Part shown: positions 33,910 to 45,941 of the stretch, in pieces
Layout of the letters: the number at the start of each line of letters is the position of its first letter
Numbering within the stretch: position 1 is the first letter of the stretch
Made by a program: the position numbers and the translations under genes
The notes under the pieces: model-generated
What the model was told of the DNA's origin: nothing
The model's input: the letters and a program-made list of their open reading frames with translations, nothing else
Databases searched by the model: none
Assembly (NCBI RefSeq): GCF_018446385.1
Contig: NC_056001.1
Location: 110,090,436 to 110,154,435 of the forward strand
DNA: 64,000 nt
From: Zingiber officinale
Lineage: Eukaryota > Streptophyta > Magnoliopsida > Zingiberales > Zingiberaceae
Reading direction: 5' to 3'

Positions 33910-34001
33910 GCACTGAGGACTCATTGATTTCCGACAGCCTGAGTGATTTCAGACGTCCCAAATCTTCTCAGTCACATGTATAACTATACAGTATATATAT
34001 A
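33910..34001 (+). repeat. 92-bp direct repeat, copy 1
   Basis: It begins GCACTGAGGACTCATTGATT and ends AGTATATATATA. It is identical by eye to 34451-34542. A weaker third version of its centre (GATTTCAAGTGTCCCAAATC) lies at about 34638-34657. Confidence 0.95.
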
Positions 34002-34009
34002 GAGTTTTG

Positions 34010-34443
34010 ATCTCCTGCGCGCTCGCACAGTGCGCGACTGTGCGCGCGCGCAGGAGATTGGTCAGTTTTTTTTTATTTTTTTGATTTTTTTAATATTTTA
34101 AATTTAAAAAATCAATTAAAAAATTTAACATTTTCTTATATAAATTTTTAATACCTTAATATATCCCCTTAACATATTACAATACTCAATAAAAGTTTAA
34201 ATTAATTTTATTTTATTTTTTTTTTAAAATCAAACACTATAACCTAATTGGAAAGCTTAAACCCCAAAGGTAAAATCTAAAAAAAAAATAACTTTAACAC
34301 TATACCCAAAGCCTGAACCCTAGAAATAAAAATTTTAATTATTTTTTTAATTCAAAAATTAAAAAAAAATAAAAAAAAAAAAACTAAAATCACTGATATC
34401 CTGCGCGCCGCACAGTGTCGCACTGTGCGGCGCGCAGGATATC
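34010..34443. mobile_element. 434-bp MITE-like element with a hairpin at each end
   Basis: The left 49 bases (34010-34058) form a hairpin with 22-bp arms, one mismatch and a 5-base loop. The right 49 bases (34395-34443) form a perfect hairpin with 23-bp arms and a 3-base loop. Both are built on CCTGCGCGC and GCACAGTG. The inner flanks also mirror each other (T-rich after the left hairpin, A-rich before the right). The whole thus has terminal inverted repeats that are themselves palindromes. There is no coding capacity and no clear target duplication of the usual 2-10 bp. Confidence 0.75.
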
Positions 34444-34450
34444 AAATTTC

Positions 34451-34542
34451 GCACTGAGGACTCATTGATTTCCGACAGCCTGAGTGATTTCAGACGTCCC
34501 AAATCTTCTCAGTCACATGTATAACTATACAGTATATATATA
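34451..34542 (+). repeat. 92-bp direct repeat, copy 2
   Basis: Same sequence as 33910-34001, with start-to-start distance 541 bp. Together the two copies bracket the hairpin-ended element. Confidence 0.95.
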
Positions 34543-37214
34543 TACACATAGTGTGCAACTATACAGTGTATTTTTTTAAAAAATATTATTTATTTTTTTA
34601 ATTTCTGATTATGTCAATAAAATTTTATCTTTAAGTGATTTCAAGTGTCCCAAATCTTCTTGGTCGTGGAAACAAGTGTGGAAGTAGAGTCGCGCACCAT
34701 ATATATACAGAGCCGGTCCTTATTGTTCAAAGGTCCTGGGCGAAATTATAAATTATGCTCTAATTTTATCTAACGAGCACTACTTTTCTTTAATTAAAAA
34801 AAATTATATATGAAAAAAAGAACTATAGAATGAGGGAATCAAACCTGATCTCATACTACAATTTACAAAGACTCCACAGACTTACAAGTATACCAAACAA
34901 AAATCATTCTCTCCATACTTACATTCCAAGAACACAATATAAAATAGACTTTATTTACACATTTTCTGACAAAAATACTCTAACAAATCCAAGAGATTTT
35001 AACTTCTTCCTTGAAATAAAACCACCAACAATGAACGCTCAGCAAAAGCCTTCAAACTCACAAAACGAAATCCCAAACATGTAGAACGCACCAAAATCTT
35101 CAAACTTTCAGAACACCATAGAACTTTCAGAACCACCACTATACCACCAATACATAACCACCACACCACCAATACATAACGTAGGAAATCCACCAACTCT
35201 CCCAAAAAATTAGCTTACACATTAAAGCTTTATCAACAAATTCAATCAGCAGCTCAAAACCCAACAACACCATAAATCAATATCAATTTCTGATCAAAAT
35301 AAAACATAGCCACAGGGTACGTTTTTCGAACTCCCAATTATAACGAAAACCTTTAAAAATCCACCAAATAAAATTTGGCTCAATGAATCAGCCACATATA
35401 CAACCCTTCAAAAAATATACATTGCTCCACCTTATTTAGAAACCATAACATCAGACTCCAACAACAATAGTATCTCACAATCAAAAAATATCAAATACTA
35501 ACCCATATTAGAACAAAACCAACCAAATACATAAATCCCTACACTATCAGAACATCACATTTTCTGATAAGAGGGAAGTGCTAGACATGAAAAACCAACC
35601 TTTACAAATTTCCAACAACTAATACAAAAAACCACTATAAACACAGCACATCATACCAACATTCCTGCACAACTAATCATAAACCATCAACATCACAGCT
35701 TCAATCCAGCCCCTTCTAGGCACATTCTGTAAATAAGCTTCTCCTCCCTGCAAGATACCCACTACAATATCCATACTCCAGCTGGCCAACCACCAAAAGA
35801 AGAGCTACCCAATCTGACATGAATAAAACATCTTTGTATCAAAGCATATCAAGAATGCTCCAATAAAAAAGGATGCTCCTTGAAACAAAATTTCCACCAC
35901 AGAAAATGCTCCACCATTTCCCTCCGAAAGCCACAGTAAACAAAAAAGTATCAATTTATCAAACTATCAATTGATCTAATCACCAAAAGAAAAAGAGTGA
36001 GTAGCACCAATTAGCATAAGTACTGGAGTTGTTATGACTTATGAACACTTTAAGAGCATAAATACAATGTCACGTGTACTCATAAGTAACAAAATGTTTA
36101 CCTACAAGTGCGAATGAGAGTGAATACAAATGATATAATTAAATTATCGGTTGTAATACACCTGAAAAAAAATACAAAGGTAACTCATTTAAAGTGTATT
36201 CGTAATGCACTTTTAAAGGTAAAATCATCAATAATAACATCATATTCAATGTTTTCCAAAATATTCTTTTCAATGCATAAAATTGCTAATCCATTTAGTC
36301 TATCTTGAGTCATTATGGTCCGTAAATAAGATTTTATTAATTTTAATTTTAAAAAACTTCTTTCGGTAGATGCCACTATCACGGGTATTGTCAATAATAT
36401 CCTATAAGTAATCATCACATTTGGAAACATATCCATTGTTTTTTAAAAATCTAATATTTGAATGGAAGACCATTTTTTATTTGTTTCATAAGATTCACTT
36501 GGTAACATTACTTGCAAAACTTGTAGTTCTGAAAACATATATTTTGCATCAATATCAGAAGTGTCACCATTTCTTAAAGTATTTTCAAGATTAACACAAG
36601 AACTCATCAATTCATCATCATCTAATGAAACTAATTTTGCAACATCATACAAGAACCCAAATATAGATTCAGAATATTGCAACTGTTCAAATCTACTCTT
36701 CAATTGCCCAAGAGCAATATCGACCACCAAGATAAAATAATCTATTCGAAAAGATTCTTCTGGTGATTGATTTTCTCTTTCAGTGTTAGCAATTTCATCA
36801 AAATGTCTCTTTCTACAAATTTTACGATTTATAGGAAATACAGGCTCAATTTCCATATCAGATGCTTTATTTTACATCAACCATAGCAGAAGCAAAACCA
36901 TTTTCTCTATATTTTTCAAAAAAGGAAACAAGACCAGATAATTGTTTTACAGCAACATCAAGATGCATATCCTCTGACTGTAATTTTTTGCTAACTAAGT
37001 TAATTTTATGTAAAATATCATGCCAAATAACAAGGCTTAATATAAATTCAAAACTTGAAAGTTTACCAGATGCTAAAGTTTCAGCATCTCTACTTACTTT
37101 ACCATCTTCACTTATTTTTGCTAATTTGAACAAAGCTTCTCTGATTTGGGAAGCTTGAGATAGTATTACTTTGACTGTTTCAATATGGCTCTCATCTTAT
37201 AGTTGACAATGATT

Positions 37215-37530
37215 CACTACAACAAAAATCCTCATAGACATCGGTTTTCCACCGGTGTCTATTTCATTTTCGACCGATGTCTATGAAACCGATGTTAAAA
37301 GTCTGTCATTTTAGACATCGGGTCAAAACCGGTGTAGTGTCACTTAACGACACCGGTCTTCGAATCGGTTATTAACCGGTGTAGTATCACTTAACGACAC
37401 TGTTTCATCAACGGTGTAAAACCGATGTAATATTGTATGTTAATAACATCAGTTTTGGCAGCGGTAAATGACCGATGTAATATTAGTTAATAACACCGAT
37501 TTTACAGCGGTGGAAAACCGATGTAATATG
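37215..37530. repeat. CACTA left terminal and subterminal repeats
   Basis: TIR 37215-37244, then about ten ACCGG/CCGATG-type motifs, including AAAACCGGTGTAGTGTCACT and CACCGGTGTC palindromes. In CACTA elements such motifs bind the element-encoded accessory protein. Confidence 0.85.
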
Positions 37531-40073
37531 TATATTTTTTAACAGCACAAATTTGATTTCCGAAACAATGAAAAACCGACAATAATCAAAAAAAAAATAC
37601 ACAAATATTCATAAACTATACAAATATTCTTCATTCAACAATATCCATAAAATACATAAATATTCACAAATTATATAAATAATCTTCTTACAGCAGTATC
37701 CATAAAATACCCACACATTCTTTTTACATCAAAAGCTAGCTAATAGATATCAAAATCAAGGTAGAACATTCTTTTAACACATCAAGGTAGAACCGCACTT
37801 CAAATGTAATCTAGCATGCATTCAGCCCACTCGAACCGCACTTCATCAATTTCAATTCTGGAGTACTTGAGATTTGTAAACTGTAAAAACACATAAATAA
37901 TATATTAGTAAACCAAGACCAAAGATCATAGTTGAAAATGCAATAAGAGCACCAGGTAACAAGATGACTAATTGGAATGCTTAAAAAGATAAACATTCAT
38001 CAATTATCTCAACCACATCATATAGTGATAGATCTATGAATAACAGGTTCAAATCTAACCCTTGCATCCTTTTGGGAGGCAATCTAATTTGATAAACGAG
38101 CAAAAAGATGATTTACTCAAAATTAGTTTGCATTTGTAAAAAACAATATCACTTCTGATACTTTATTTTGTACATTTTATCAGTTAAAAGGAAAAAAGTA
38201 CACTTACCACATTGAACACAAAGGGGCCTCTTTACCTGGAGACAAATTCATGTTCAGAAACAGATACTGAGACAAATCAAATTAATAGATGTGTAAATAT
38301 TAGTGGAACTGTTTCTTTCGTTTTCGGTTACCTGTTTCAAGATCATGCCAAGGATGGGCAGCCACTGATCTCTTGGACAATGACGACAATATCCTTTCAT
38401 TCAACTTTGGAGCTGCAACGTTCTCCTATTGTCCGCTCATATTTCTACATACATAACAACATAATAAGGAGTATTTGAGGAGATTGCAAGAGTTTATTGA
38501 TAACAAAAGTCCAAGGTAACTCATGATCCATGAAAAAAATATATAGAGAGAAAACAAAAAACTAGCAATATGGAAGTTTTGCGCCTTGGCATTATCAGAA
38601 TGAAAGTTTAGTAATATGATAGCTGACGTCAAACAAAGTTTTAAATCCAAAAGATGGTCATTTGTTCCCCTATTATGGAAGTTAATTAACAATTGAACTT
38701 GTATCCAACAAATTAAAGAATGAAAAATTACTGGACAAGTTGGAAAATATGTTATTGTTTCATTTTTATGCTTGCATAATCATTGTGGTACTAATGAACC
38801 ATATACAAATTACAGGGCACTAATTGGATAATCAACCAACTGCTTCCATTTAAAGCAATGTAGAAGGTTTCATCACTTAACAAGACCTCATAAAAACAAG
38901 TCCTTCATCAAGTTCACCAGCATTACTACAGCAGATCGATAATTCACGAATAGTTTAATGATTTCAATGCAAGTAAATGATCAAAATCAAGACTAAAAGA
39001 GATTAAAGCAGGAACCGGAACCGAGAGTGCGATACTTTACCTTGACGAAGGAATCGGAAGCGATGAGGGCGTAGTGATCGGGATCGGAAAGAGAGAGATC
39101 GTCGCGATCTTCAGACACGGATGCGGTAGAGGACGAGGCTCCGAGGGAGTATTTATAGGATGGAATAGTTTAATGAATATCTAGTTTTCTCAATACGTAT
39201 ATATAACAATTGTACCCTTAATCAATTAAAACAAGTTCACAGTCATAAACAAACAAATCATAAAGCACCAAACACATAACAACAATAGAATACGACGACC
39301 AACAAAAACAATCAATCTAGAAAAAATATTCTAACTATATTAAAATTAAAATAAATTGGAATTGAATAAGAAGAAGAGATCAGGCACACCTTTGCTAGCA
39401 ATCTCATCGACATGGCTATCCTGACCTTTGCTCTTGATGTTGAACCATTTTTTAACAAAAGCCTTGGACCAAGACAACTGCTCCCAAGAAACTGAGGGAA
39501 TAAAGCATGCCCAAATCAACCATCTTAGAGATGAAGAAAACAGAACTAAAGAAGAGAAATATATTATTTTTTCATCTTGCAAAAAAAAACCTTGCTTTTC
39601 TTTGGATCATCATCTCTCATCGTTGCAGCACTCCTTCATGCAGTGACTGTAAGTTAGCTCGCCAAACACTCACAAGGCTATACTATAAAAGATATTTGGC
39701 GAGAAGTAACCATAAAAGATATTTCAAATTTAATCAATAATGTAATTCTCTTACCCAGTTTAATCAATAATTTAATCAATAATCTTTAGACCAGTATGGC
39801 TTTGGGTTTCAATTTTTACCGGTTGAACCTGACAATCTGGACAAATTTTGCAAACACGGCCATATGATCATGTACACAAATGTGGCATGGTATTGACTAA
39901 TTCAGCAGTGTTTCCTAGAATAGATTAATTATGCTTGAAGCATGTCCCATTTCTAGATGAATTTATCATTCTAATACTCATCATCCAAAATAGAAGGGAA
40001 AAAAAGGCCACATGCAGAAAGTCCACATAAGGAAAAAAAACCTAGCTAGAAAATTTGCTCGAGGAATATAACT
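37531..40073. other. CACTA interior, no recognised gene
   Basis: A/T-rich DNA with scattered frames of 60-90 codons that show no domain. At 39010-39165 a GC-richer patch (GGAATCGGAAGCGATGAGGG to GGGAGTATTTATAGG) reads in reverse like a host promoter and 5' leader (CTATAAATACTCCC), possibly another captured piece. Confidence 0.45.
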
Positions 40074-40499
40074 TCAGCCTGTAAACACCATATTGTTATA
40101 GCAAAAATACAGTAGTGAGACAGAACCAACAATTGAGTTATTAGAGATGGATACCAGCCATTCCCTATGACCTTGATGACTGTTATCACCATCATGGACT
40201 TTCACTGCTACTTGAAGGGGTTGCAGCCCATACCTGAGATCTTCGTTGATCAAACCTTTGTAAACTCTACCAAATCCTCCAACACCCAAAACATGATCCT
40301 GCCTAAAATTCCCTGTGATTAGCTTCAGCTCACTGAAAGTGAAGGCTATGAGGGGATTTACTGCTGTATCCCGTCGCAAATCTTCAACTTCCTCAGGGTT
40401 TGAAGGCAATTTGCTACCTTCCTTCTCCTCTTGTCTCACAACATGTGTCTGGAGTCTTGGGCATTCTGTTGATGGACAAAACAAGCTTTTACAACCCAT
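40074..40499 (-). pseudogene. Captured 5' part of a receptor-like cytoplasmic kinase (RLCK VII-type) gene
   Basis: The minus strand encodes MGCKSLFCPSTECPRL, an N-myristoylation/palmitoylation-type start. A linker then leads to the kinase N-lobe: FTFSELKLITGNF, GVGGFGRVYKG (glycine loop), VAVKVHDGDNSHQGHREWL (the catalytic Lys is the K of VAVK). After GHREWL the sequence turns into GTATCCATC, a likely splice donor, and homology stops. The rest of the kinase, including HRD and DFG, is absent. This is what a transposon-captured exon 1 plus intron start looks like. I chose the MGC methionine (40497-40499) over the upstream ATG at 40526 because RLCKs start with MGC. A short product could be made, but it could not be an active kinase. 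Confidence 0.8.
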
Positions 40500-40799
40500 G
40501 CTTCCTTTGGTGTATCTAACATGCATCAGTACAGCACAAGCTAAAACCTGGCTATTTGTACTAAGGCATAAACACGATTATTAAAAGAAAACATTGTTAA
40601 ATCTGTTTCCCCCAAAAGATACAAAGTCTATAATGGTTTCAGGTCAAAAATTCACAAGCAACTTTAAAGAATACAAGGAAAACCATGTGTCTATTCCTTA
40701 CTTGCAAAACCCCAGAGAACAAATAGGAAGTTTCTTTATCAAACTTAGCACGTATCTACTTTGCTCTTTAGCAAAATATCACAGCTTTAGCTACTAAAA

Positions 40800-41300
40800 A
40801 ATAAGTATAAGAAACAAAAAATCAACTCTTAGAGACAACCAAATCACTGGAGTTAAAAAAGAGGAGACCCACCTGACTTCGAACTGGATGACACTCCGTA
40901 GACGGATGTCTTCCCTCTGACCCAGCAGTTACCCATTAATTATCCAGGAACTACCAATACAACTCACCAGGCGCGAGATCAGCCAAAGATGATCTTTTTC
41001 ACAAGTAGGGTTGAGGACAGACATAGGAAGGCATCCACGACCAAAGCTCACTCCTTTCGGTGAAGGAAGCGCACGGGGCTGCTACTCTTGCCTCGCTACA
41101 GATTTTTCCTTGGTGCCAGACCGTGCGATAGTGCCCAAATTGTTCACCAGATCTCCTTGGTGCCAGACCGTGCGATAGTGTCCGGTTTTAGTATTGTTCT
41201 TGATGAACACTTTCCATGGGCGGGTAGGGTGAGAGGAGGCCTACGTTTTCAGTCACGAAAAGGTAAGGTTTGACTTCATTGAAAGCACAGAGGCGGAGGA
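40800..41300. other. CACTA interior: possibly captured leader sequence
   Basis: No gene is recognised. A 26-bp direct repeat CCTTGGTGCCAGACCGTGCG plus ATAGTG occurs at about 41110-41135 and 41157-41182. Base composition rises in GC compared with DNA to the left. Confidence 0.4.
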
Positions 41301-41312
41301 GACGTCGAGAGG

Positions 41313-41882
41313 AGATGGGTGTTCAGGTCATTGGGACGTGGTCCGCCTCCACGACGCCGTCGCAGGCCGCCGTCTTTGCTATCATTGTCTCCACCATTGG
41401 GTTAGGCAAGCGGAAGGGCATCGTGGGCTACACGTTCGTTGGGGCTGGCGAATCGGCCATGCTACTGCGGACTCGGTCGATGGAGGTTGGGGGAGGCAGC
41501 CACTTGGACATGGCTTTTTACGCCGCCACGCCTTCGGCGCCAAGACCGAGTGCTTCCCTTCTGGCGGCGTCGATGATGGTCGGGCGGAGGAGGATAATGT
41601 CGAGGAGTTTGCTCAGAGGTTGGAGGAATCGATTCTCGAGCTTCAATAGCAACAAGGAAAAGGAGGAGACGCATCCCTGTTCTCTGCTTCCTTTTGCCTC
41701 AACACGAGCTCACCGCCGTCGTTGAGCAAGCAAGAGCCTTCAACGGAGCCCCCGTGGGTGCCGGTGAGGCCGGAGCCGCCGGACTAGCCCGGCCGGATCG
41801 TGCCGGCGAGCGTGGAGAAGAAGCAGGTGGTTTTGATCTTCCTCATCGATCCAAGATCCAAGAAGGGGAAGAGATCCAGTAA
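41313..41882 (+). pseudogene. GC-rich captured gene-like segment, unidentified
   Basis: The segment is much richer in GC than the surrounding CACTA and hAT DNA. Three overlapping plus-strand frames are open (41270-41725, 41338-41649, 41694-41882). None shows a domain I recognise. Position between the kinase piece and the right subterminal repeats, composition and overlapping openness fit a captured fragment of a host coding exon, but the donor gene is unknown. Confidence 0.4.
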
Positions 41883-42039
41883 GGGGAAGAGGGAGATGAG
41901 GCTGAGAGAGATGGTCAGGAGGTTTAGGTTTAGGTTTAGACTGAGAGAAGCGGCGCGATATTAGTTTAGGTTTGGAGGGAACTTTGTGAAGTGTTGTAAA
42001 TTTTGGCTGGTGGAAAAATTAAATTATTTTTTTTGGTTC

Positions 42040-42257
42040 ATTAACACCGGGTTTTAAAAATCGCTGTTAAAACCGGTGTCTATTAACCAAAAAAAGGCGC
42101 TCATAGACATCGGCTAAAAAATCGATGTCTATGAGCGAAAATCTGCGCTGATAGACACCAGTTTTTGGAAAAACCGGTGTAAAATATTTAAAGACATCGA
42201 TTTTTGCTTAAAACTGTTGTTGTTCCACCGATGTCTATGGGGGTTTTTCTTGTAGTG
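42040..42257. repeat. CACTA right subterminal and terminal repeats
   Basis: Motifs AAACCGGTGTCTATT, AGACATCGGC and AAAAACCGGTGTAAA recur in both orientations and end in the TIR 42228-42257. They are the same motif set as on the left. Confidence 0.85.
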
Positions 42258-43797
42258 ATTTTAAAGTTAATCCATCAATATATTCAAGCAAAATATTCCA
42301 TCTTTTTGTTGAATTAGAGAACACGGTGTACATACATTGACATGCTCCAAAAAAATGATTTTGCTTTAGAACAAGAATTTATCATGCCACAAACAACTAA
42401 GTTAAGAGAATGAGAACCACGTGACAAGTAAAATGCTCTAGGATTAATGTCAAGCAATCTTCTTTGCACACCTTGATTTTTGCCTTTCATATAGAATCCA
42501 TTATCATAACATTGCCCTCTCACATTATCAATATCAAGTTCTAAAGATTGTAAAACAACTTGCAATTCATTGAAAAGACCCAAACCAGTTGTATCTTCTA
42601 CATTTATAAATTCTAAAAAGTACTCTTCTATTTTAATTGGAGTCTCTGAAACATCTACACATCTTAATATGAGAGTTATTTGTTCTTTGTGACTTGCATC
42701 CGGTGTACAATCAAGAATTACTAAAAAATATTTTGCCTCTTTTACTTTTTAAATTATTTCATTCTTGACTTTAGAAGCTAGAAGAGATATTAACTCGTTT
42801 TGAATTTTATGACTAAGATGATGATAATGAATCTTTTTATCTCGAATGAGTTCAAAATGCTCTTGCATTATTGGATCAAAATCTTCAATCATTTCAAGTA
42901 GACCTAAAAAATTACCATTACCATCTTCATAAATTTTGCCATATGTACCACGAAATGACAAATTATGTATAGCAAGACATTTGACAACATCAACTATTCT
43001 TAGCATAACATGTTTCCAATGTTTTGTGTCCTTTTTAATTTGTTCTTGTATTTCCTTATCAATTGTCAATGTTTTCTTTAATCTCATTTGTAGTTCAACA
43101 AAGGCTCTCAGATTAGTGAGGTATTTAATACTATTTTCATGTTGTTTAAGTTTGTCACATAAATGTTTCCAATTATTAACTCCTTCTTTTGCTAAATTAC
43201 TTTTGGTGTGCATTACTTTAAACAACTTACAATAAATACAAAATACTTTGTCCAACTCCTTCGAATATACTAACCATTTTCGATCATGAGTCTCACCACT
43301 TGGTAATATTTGAACATAGTAAGTATGAGAAAAGTGTCAAGATTCTTTATCTAAAGAAAACTTAAGAATATCTTCTCTTTTAGAACCTCTTCCACAAGTA
43401 AATCTCTCATTTTTGTATCAAGGTTATCTCAAACTCTTGGATCAAATATGTTTATATCATATCTAGGTGTCGAACATTGATATTCATTTATACGCTCATC
43501 ATCACAACAATTATCAATATCTTTAGTTTTGTCAATTTCAGTTTCATTCAAATCATTAAGATCTGTATTCTCTTCGTTCTCATTTTCTACAAATTTCTCA
43601 TTCTCATCACTTTCGTTTCTCATAAATTCTTCATATTCATTATTATTATTTTCAACAAAATCATCATTTGCATTTGATTCATTAGTTAAAATCTGAACTA
43701 AGCTTTCTATTGTGTTATGTGATTTTTTACTAAAATATTTATTCAATGAACCTCTTAAGCTTTGGGCTATCTCCTCCTCTCTTTTTTTTTCTTTTTT

Positions 43798-45936
43798 GAT
43801 ATCCAGAGAGTTGTTTTATGATGATAGATAATTATGAACAATAAGCAATAAACAAAGAACAATAAAACCTGATATAGAGAATTTTTTTTTATTCGAAATC
43901 CACTTATATATAAGACCTAACACGGATATCTTGCAAGTTTATAAAAAAACACAACAATTTAATTGTTTAGAAGTTGGGACCTTATTTATGCAATTAAAGA
44001 CACAAGCACATTAATCTAACTAGCTAAATTACATAAAAACTTAGTTAATCTACTTATCATTTACTAGCTAAAAGAATCCATCTGGAGAGAATAAAAAACT
44101 AGAAGCCAAGGCTTTTTAGAGTAAACCAATAAGAAAGTTCTTGTATCTCACACACACACACACAAAAATCCATTTGTTGATATCTACTTGTTTTTCTTAA
44201 TCAGGAGTCTACTAAGTGTGACCAACTACTAGGGACAGATCTAGGAATTAAAACTGAGCTGGGCTAATCGACCCGATCTCGAGTTAGTTGAATCCACTGC
44301 GGACGCCATAGAAGAGGTCCAAATTCACTTCGCTCGAGCGCATTACCATCTCGCCTTTTCTTATATTTTACCTAATTTAAAATTTTTATTGAATGTATTT
44401 TTTTTATTATTTATGAATTGTTAAATTAATTTATTAGTAATGATATTTAATTCGTAGATATTTGACGGAAGGCTAGCCCTTGACGCTAGTTTTAGAGAGT
44501 TGTTACCGATGGTGAGGTAGAGGTAGTCAATCTACAAGCGCAACGTGAGGTCATTCTTGAGCGTCTCACGTAAGATCTCAATCCATAGATGCTCGTCTTC
44601 AGCATCGATGTAAAAGTACACCAGGTGGAGGATATATCAATCCAGTTGGTGAAGCCACGAGCCAGGGCAACCATGTAGACAACTATACCTACGGGAGCAA
44701 GGGCCTAGCTATGGAGGAGTGGTCATGGTTGTCAGCGGTGAAAGAGAAAGGGGATGAGTAAGCAAGGTAGAGGAGGAAGGTGATATTATAGGAGGACGAC
44801 GGATGGAGGATGACAACAAGAGGAGTAAGGGTCGCTGTCCATGGTCAGAGCTAGTCGATAGCTGATGAAATAATAAGTAGAAAATATGATAGCATATTGC
44901 AAGTTGTATCTAAATGGATAAGAGAAAAAAAAATATGGTGGAAGTGACATCTTGATTATGGAAGAAAAATGGAAGTATAATATTGGCATGTAAATTTTAA
45001 AATTTTGAATTAATAAAAAACAATCTAACACGTTTTTTTTTTTTTGCTTGACTTGTATTTACTTAGGTGATGTTTTTTTTCTTCCCTTGATTTGATAAGG
45101 GGGTTGTACTAAGCTGATGGGAGGATAGTGATTCTCTCATTGAGGGCCTCACAGACGATAAGGGGAGCAACTTCTTGGAATTGGTCTTCCCTCTCTTCTT
45201 CTCAATGAAGAAGACGGCCTTGTGGCCTCCCTCCTCAATTGACGGATAAAGCTCTAATCTTACTATTCACCTCCTCCCTCTTCTCTCTATCAATTATGTC
45301 CCTCGCCTTATCATTTTTTCCTCTGCTTGCGCTGCGCCCGTAGGGCTATGATTGTGTCGCCATAACAACCACAAGAGCATCCTTCCTCAGATTGCTCTTC
45401 TTACTAATATCGAGTGAAAGAGGGAGTAAGGAGGTTTGATAAGGGGTTGTACTAAACAAATTCGATGCAAAATTGTAAATTGAAAATCAAAAGTTGAAAT
45501 TTTGGTAAAATCTAGGTATACAAACCCTAATCAAGCAACAAATTAAAACCCTAATTAACTAGGCGAAGAATGGAGATCTGGTCGCGGACCGCGGTTGCCC
45601 AAATTGATAAAAATGATTACTGATCGAAGGACTGGAGGAGCAGTCGTTGAGGTTAGCGACGCTAGCGATATCCTCTCGATGGTAAGGTTAAAGGCACTGG
45701 AGACGCCGGGATCAGTGAGGATGGCAGCCGAGGAGAATCGTCACGAAGGTGAGAGTCGAGAGAGTTAGGGCTTCATCGCTTCGGAGATGGCTTCGGCAAC
45801 GGGCGACGAGAAACGCGAGGGTGAGAAAGAATAAAAAATTTATTAAAAAAATATATTTATTTATTTATATTTTTTGGGCCCTTAGTATTTTTGGGCCATG
45901 GGCAAGGGCCTTGGCAGCTGGCCTAGGGCCGGCTCT
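43798..45936. other. hAT 5' region without a recognised gene
   Basis: This is upstream of the transposase on its strand. It is A/T-rich to 44470, then mixed. Short frames at 44492-44674 and 45749-46066 show no domain. The (CA)n at 44150-44163 is a microsatellite. The hAT right end sits at its border. Confidence 0.5.
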
Positions 45937-45941
45937 ACATA

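Larger units (their letters stand above)
37215..42257. mobile_element. CACTA (En/Spm-type) non-autonomous transposon, duplication ATT
   Basis: The left 30 bases (37215-37244) begin CACTACAACAAAAATCC. The reverse complement of the right 30 (42228-42257) begins CACTACAAGAAAAACCC; 27 of 30 match. ATT flanks both sides (37212-37214 and 42258-42260), the 3-bp duplication of CACTA elements. Subterminal regions (37233-37530 and 42040-42235) carry repeated ACACCGGTTTT and GACATCGGTTTT motifs in both orientations. There is no TNPD-type transposase. Instead it carries foreign gene-like pieces (kinase at 40074-40499, GC-rich block at 41050-41950), so it is non-autonomous and gene-bearing. Confidence 0.95.
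36185..43797 (-). pseudogene. hAT transposase (ZMYM1/TTF-type), broken and split by CACTA
   Basis: Read right to left, the start is acidic (KKSHNTIESLVQIL, 43700-43746), then DPRV and a TGA at 43429 where Trp is expected. The TTF-type zinc finger region DKVFCIYCKLFK is at 43220-43255, followed by WKHLCDKLKQHENS and LAIHNLSFRG. The catalytic core [15 protein letters not shown] spans about 42700 and has VRGQCYDNG at about 42500. After the CACTA insertion the same protein continues: ETVKVILSQASQIREALFKLAKI (37090-37190), then SESYETNKKW, then the hAT dimerisation region VASTERSFLKLKLIKSYLR at about 36330-36386. There are several stops (42749, 42311, 36860, 36440). The D, D and dimerisation motifs are recognisable, but the protein is dead. 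Confidence 0.88.
34708..45937 (-). mobile_element. hAT transposon (ZMYM1-like transposase) with a nested CACTA element
   Basis: The left end is CAGAGCCGGTCCT. The reverse complement of the right end is TAGAGCCGGCCCT, matching 11 of 13 and typical of plant hAT ends. Flanks are TATATATA (34700-34707) and CATATATA (45938-45945), a 7-of-8 target duplication. The transposase pseudogene runs on the minus strand at 36185-43797. Without the CACTA insertion (5,043 bp plus ATT) the element would be about 6.2 kb. Its 5' region (43800-45937) and 3' region (34708-36184) hold no other gene that I recognise. Confidence 0.85.

Noticed and set aside
40074..40526. Functional kinase gene
   Set aside because: Only the N-lobe exon is present, and the catalytic loop and activation segment are absent. 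It lies within a CACTA element.
41462..41674. Minus-strand proline/arginine-rich frame
   Set aside because: Shadow of the GC-rich plus-strand segment, with no domain.
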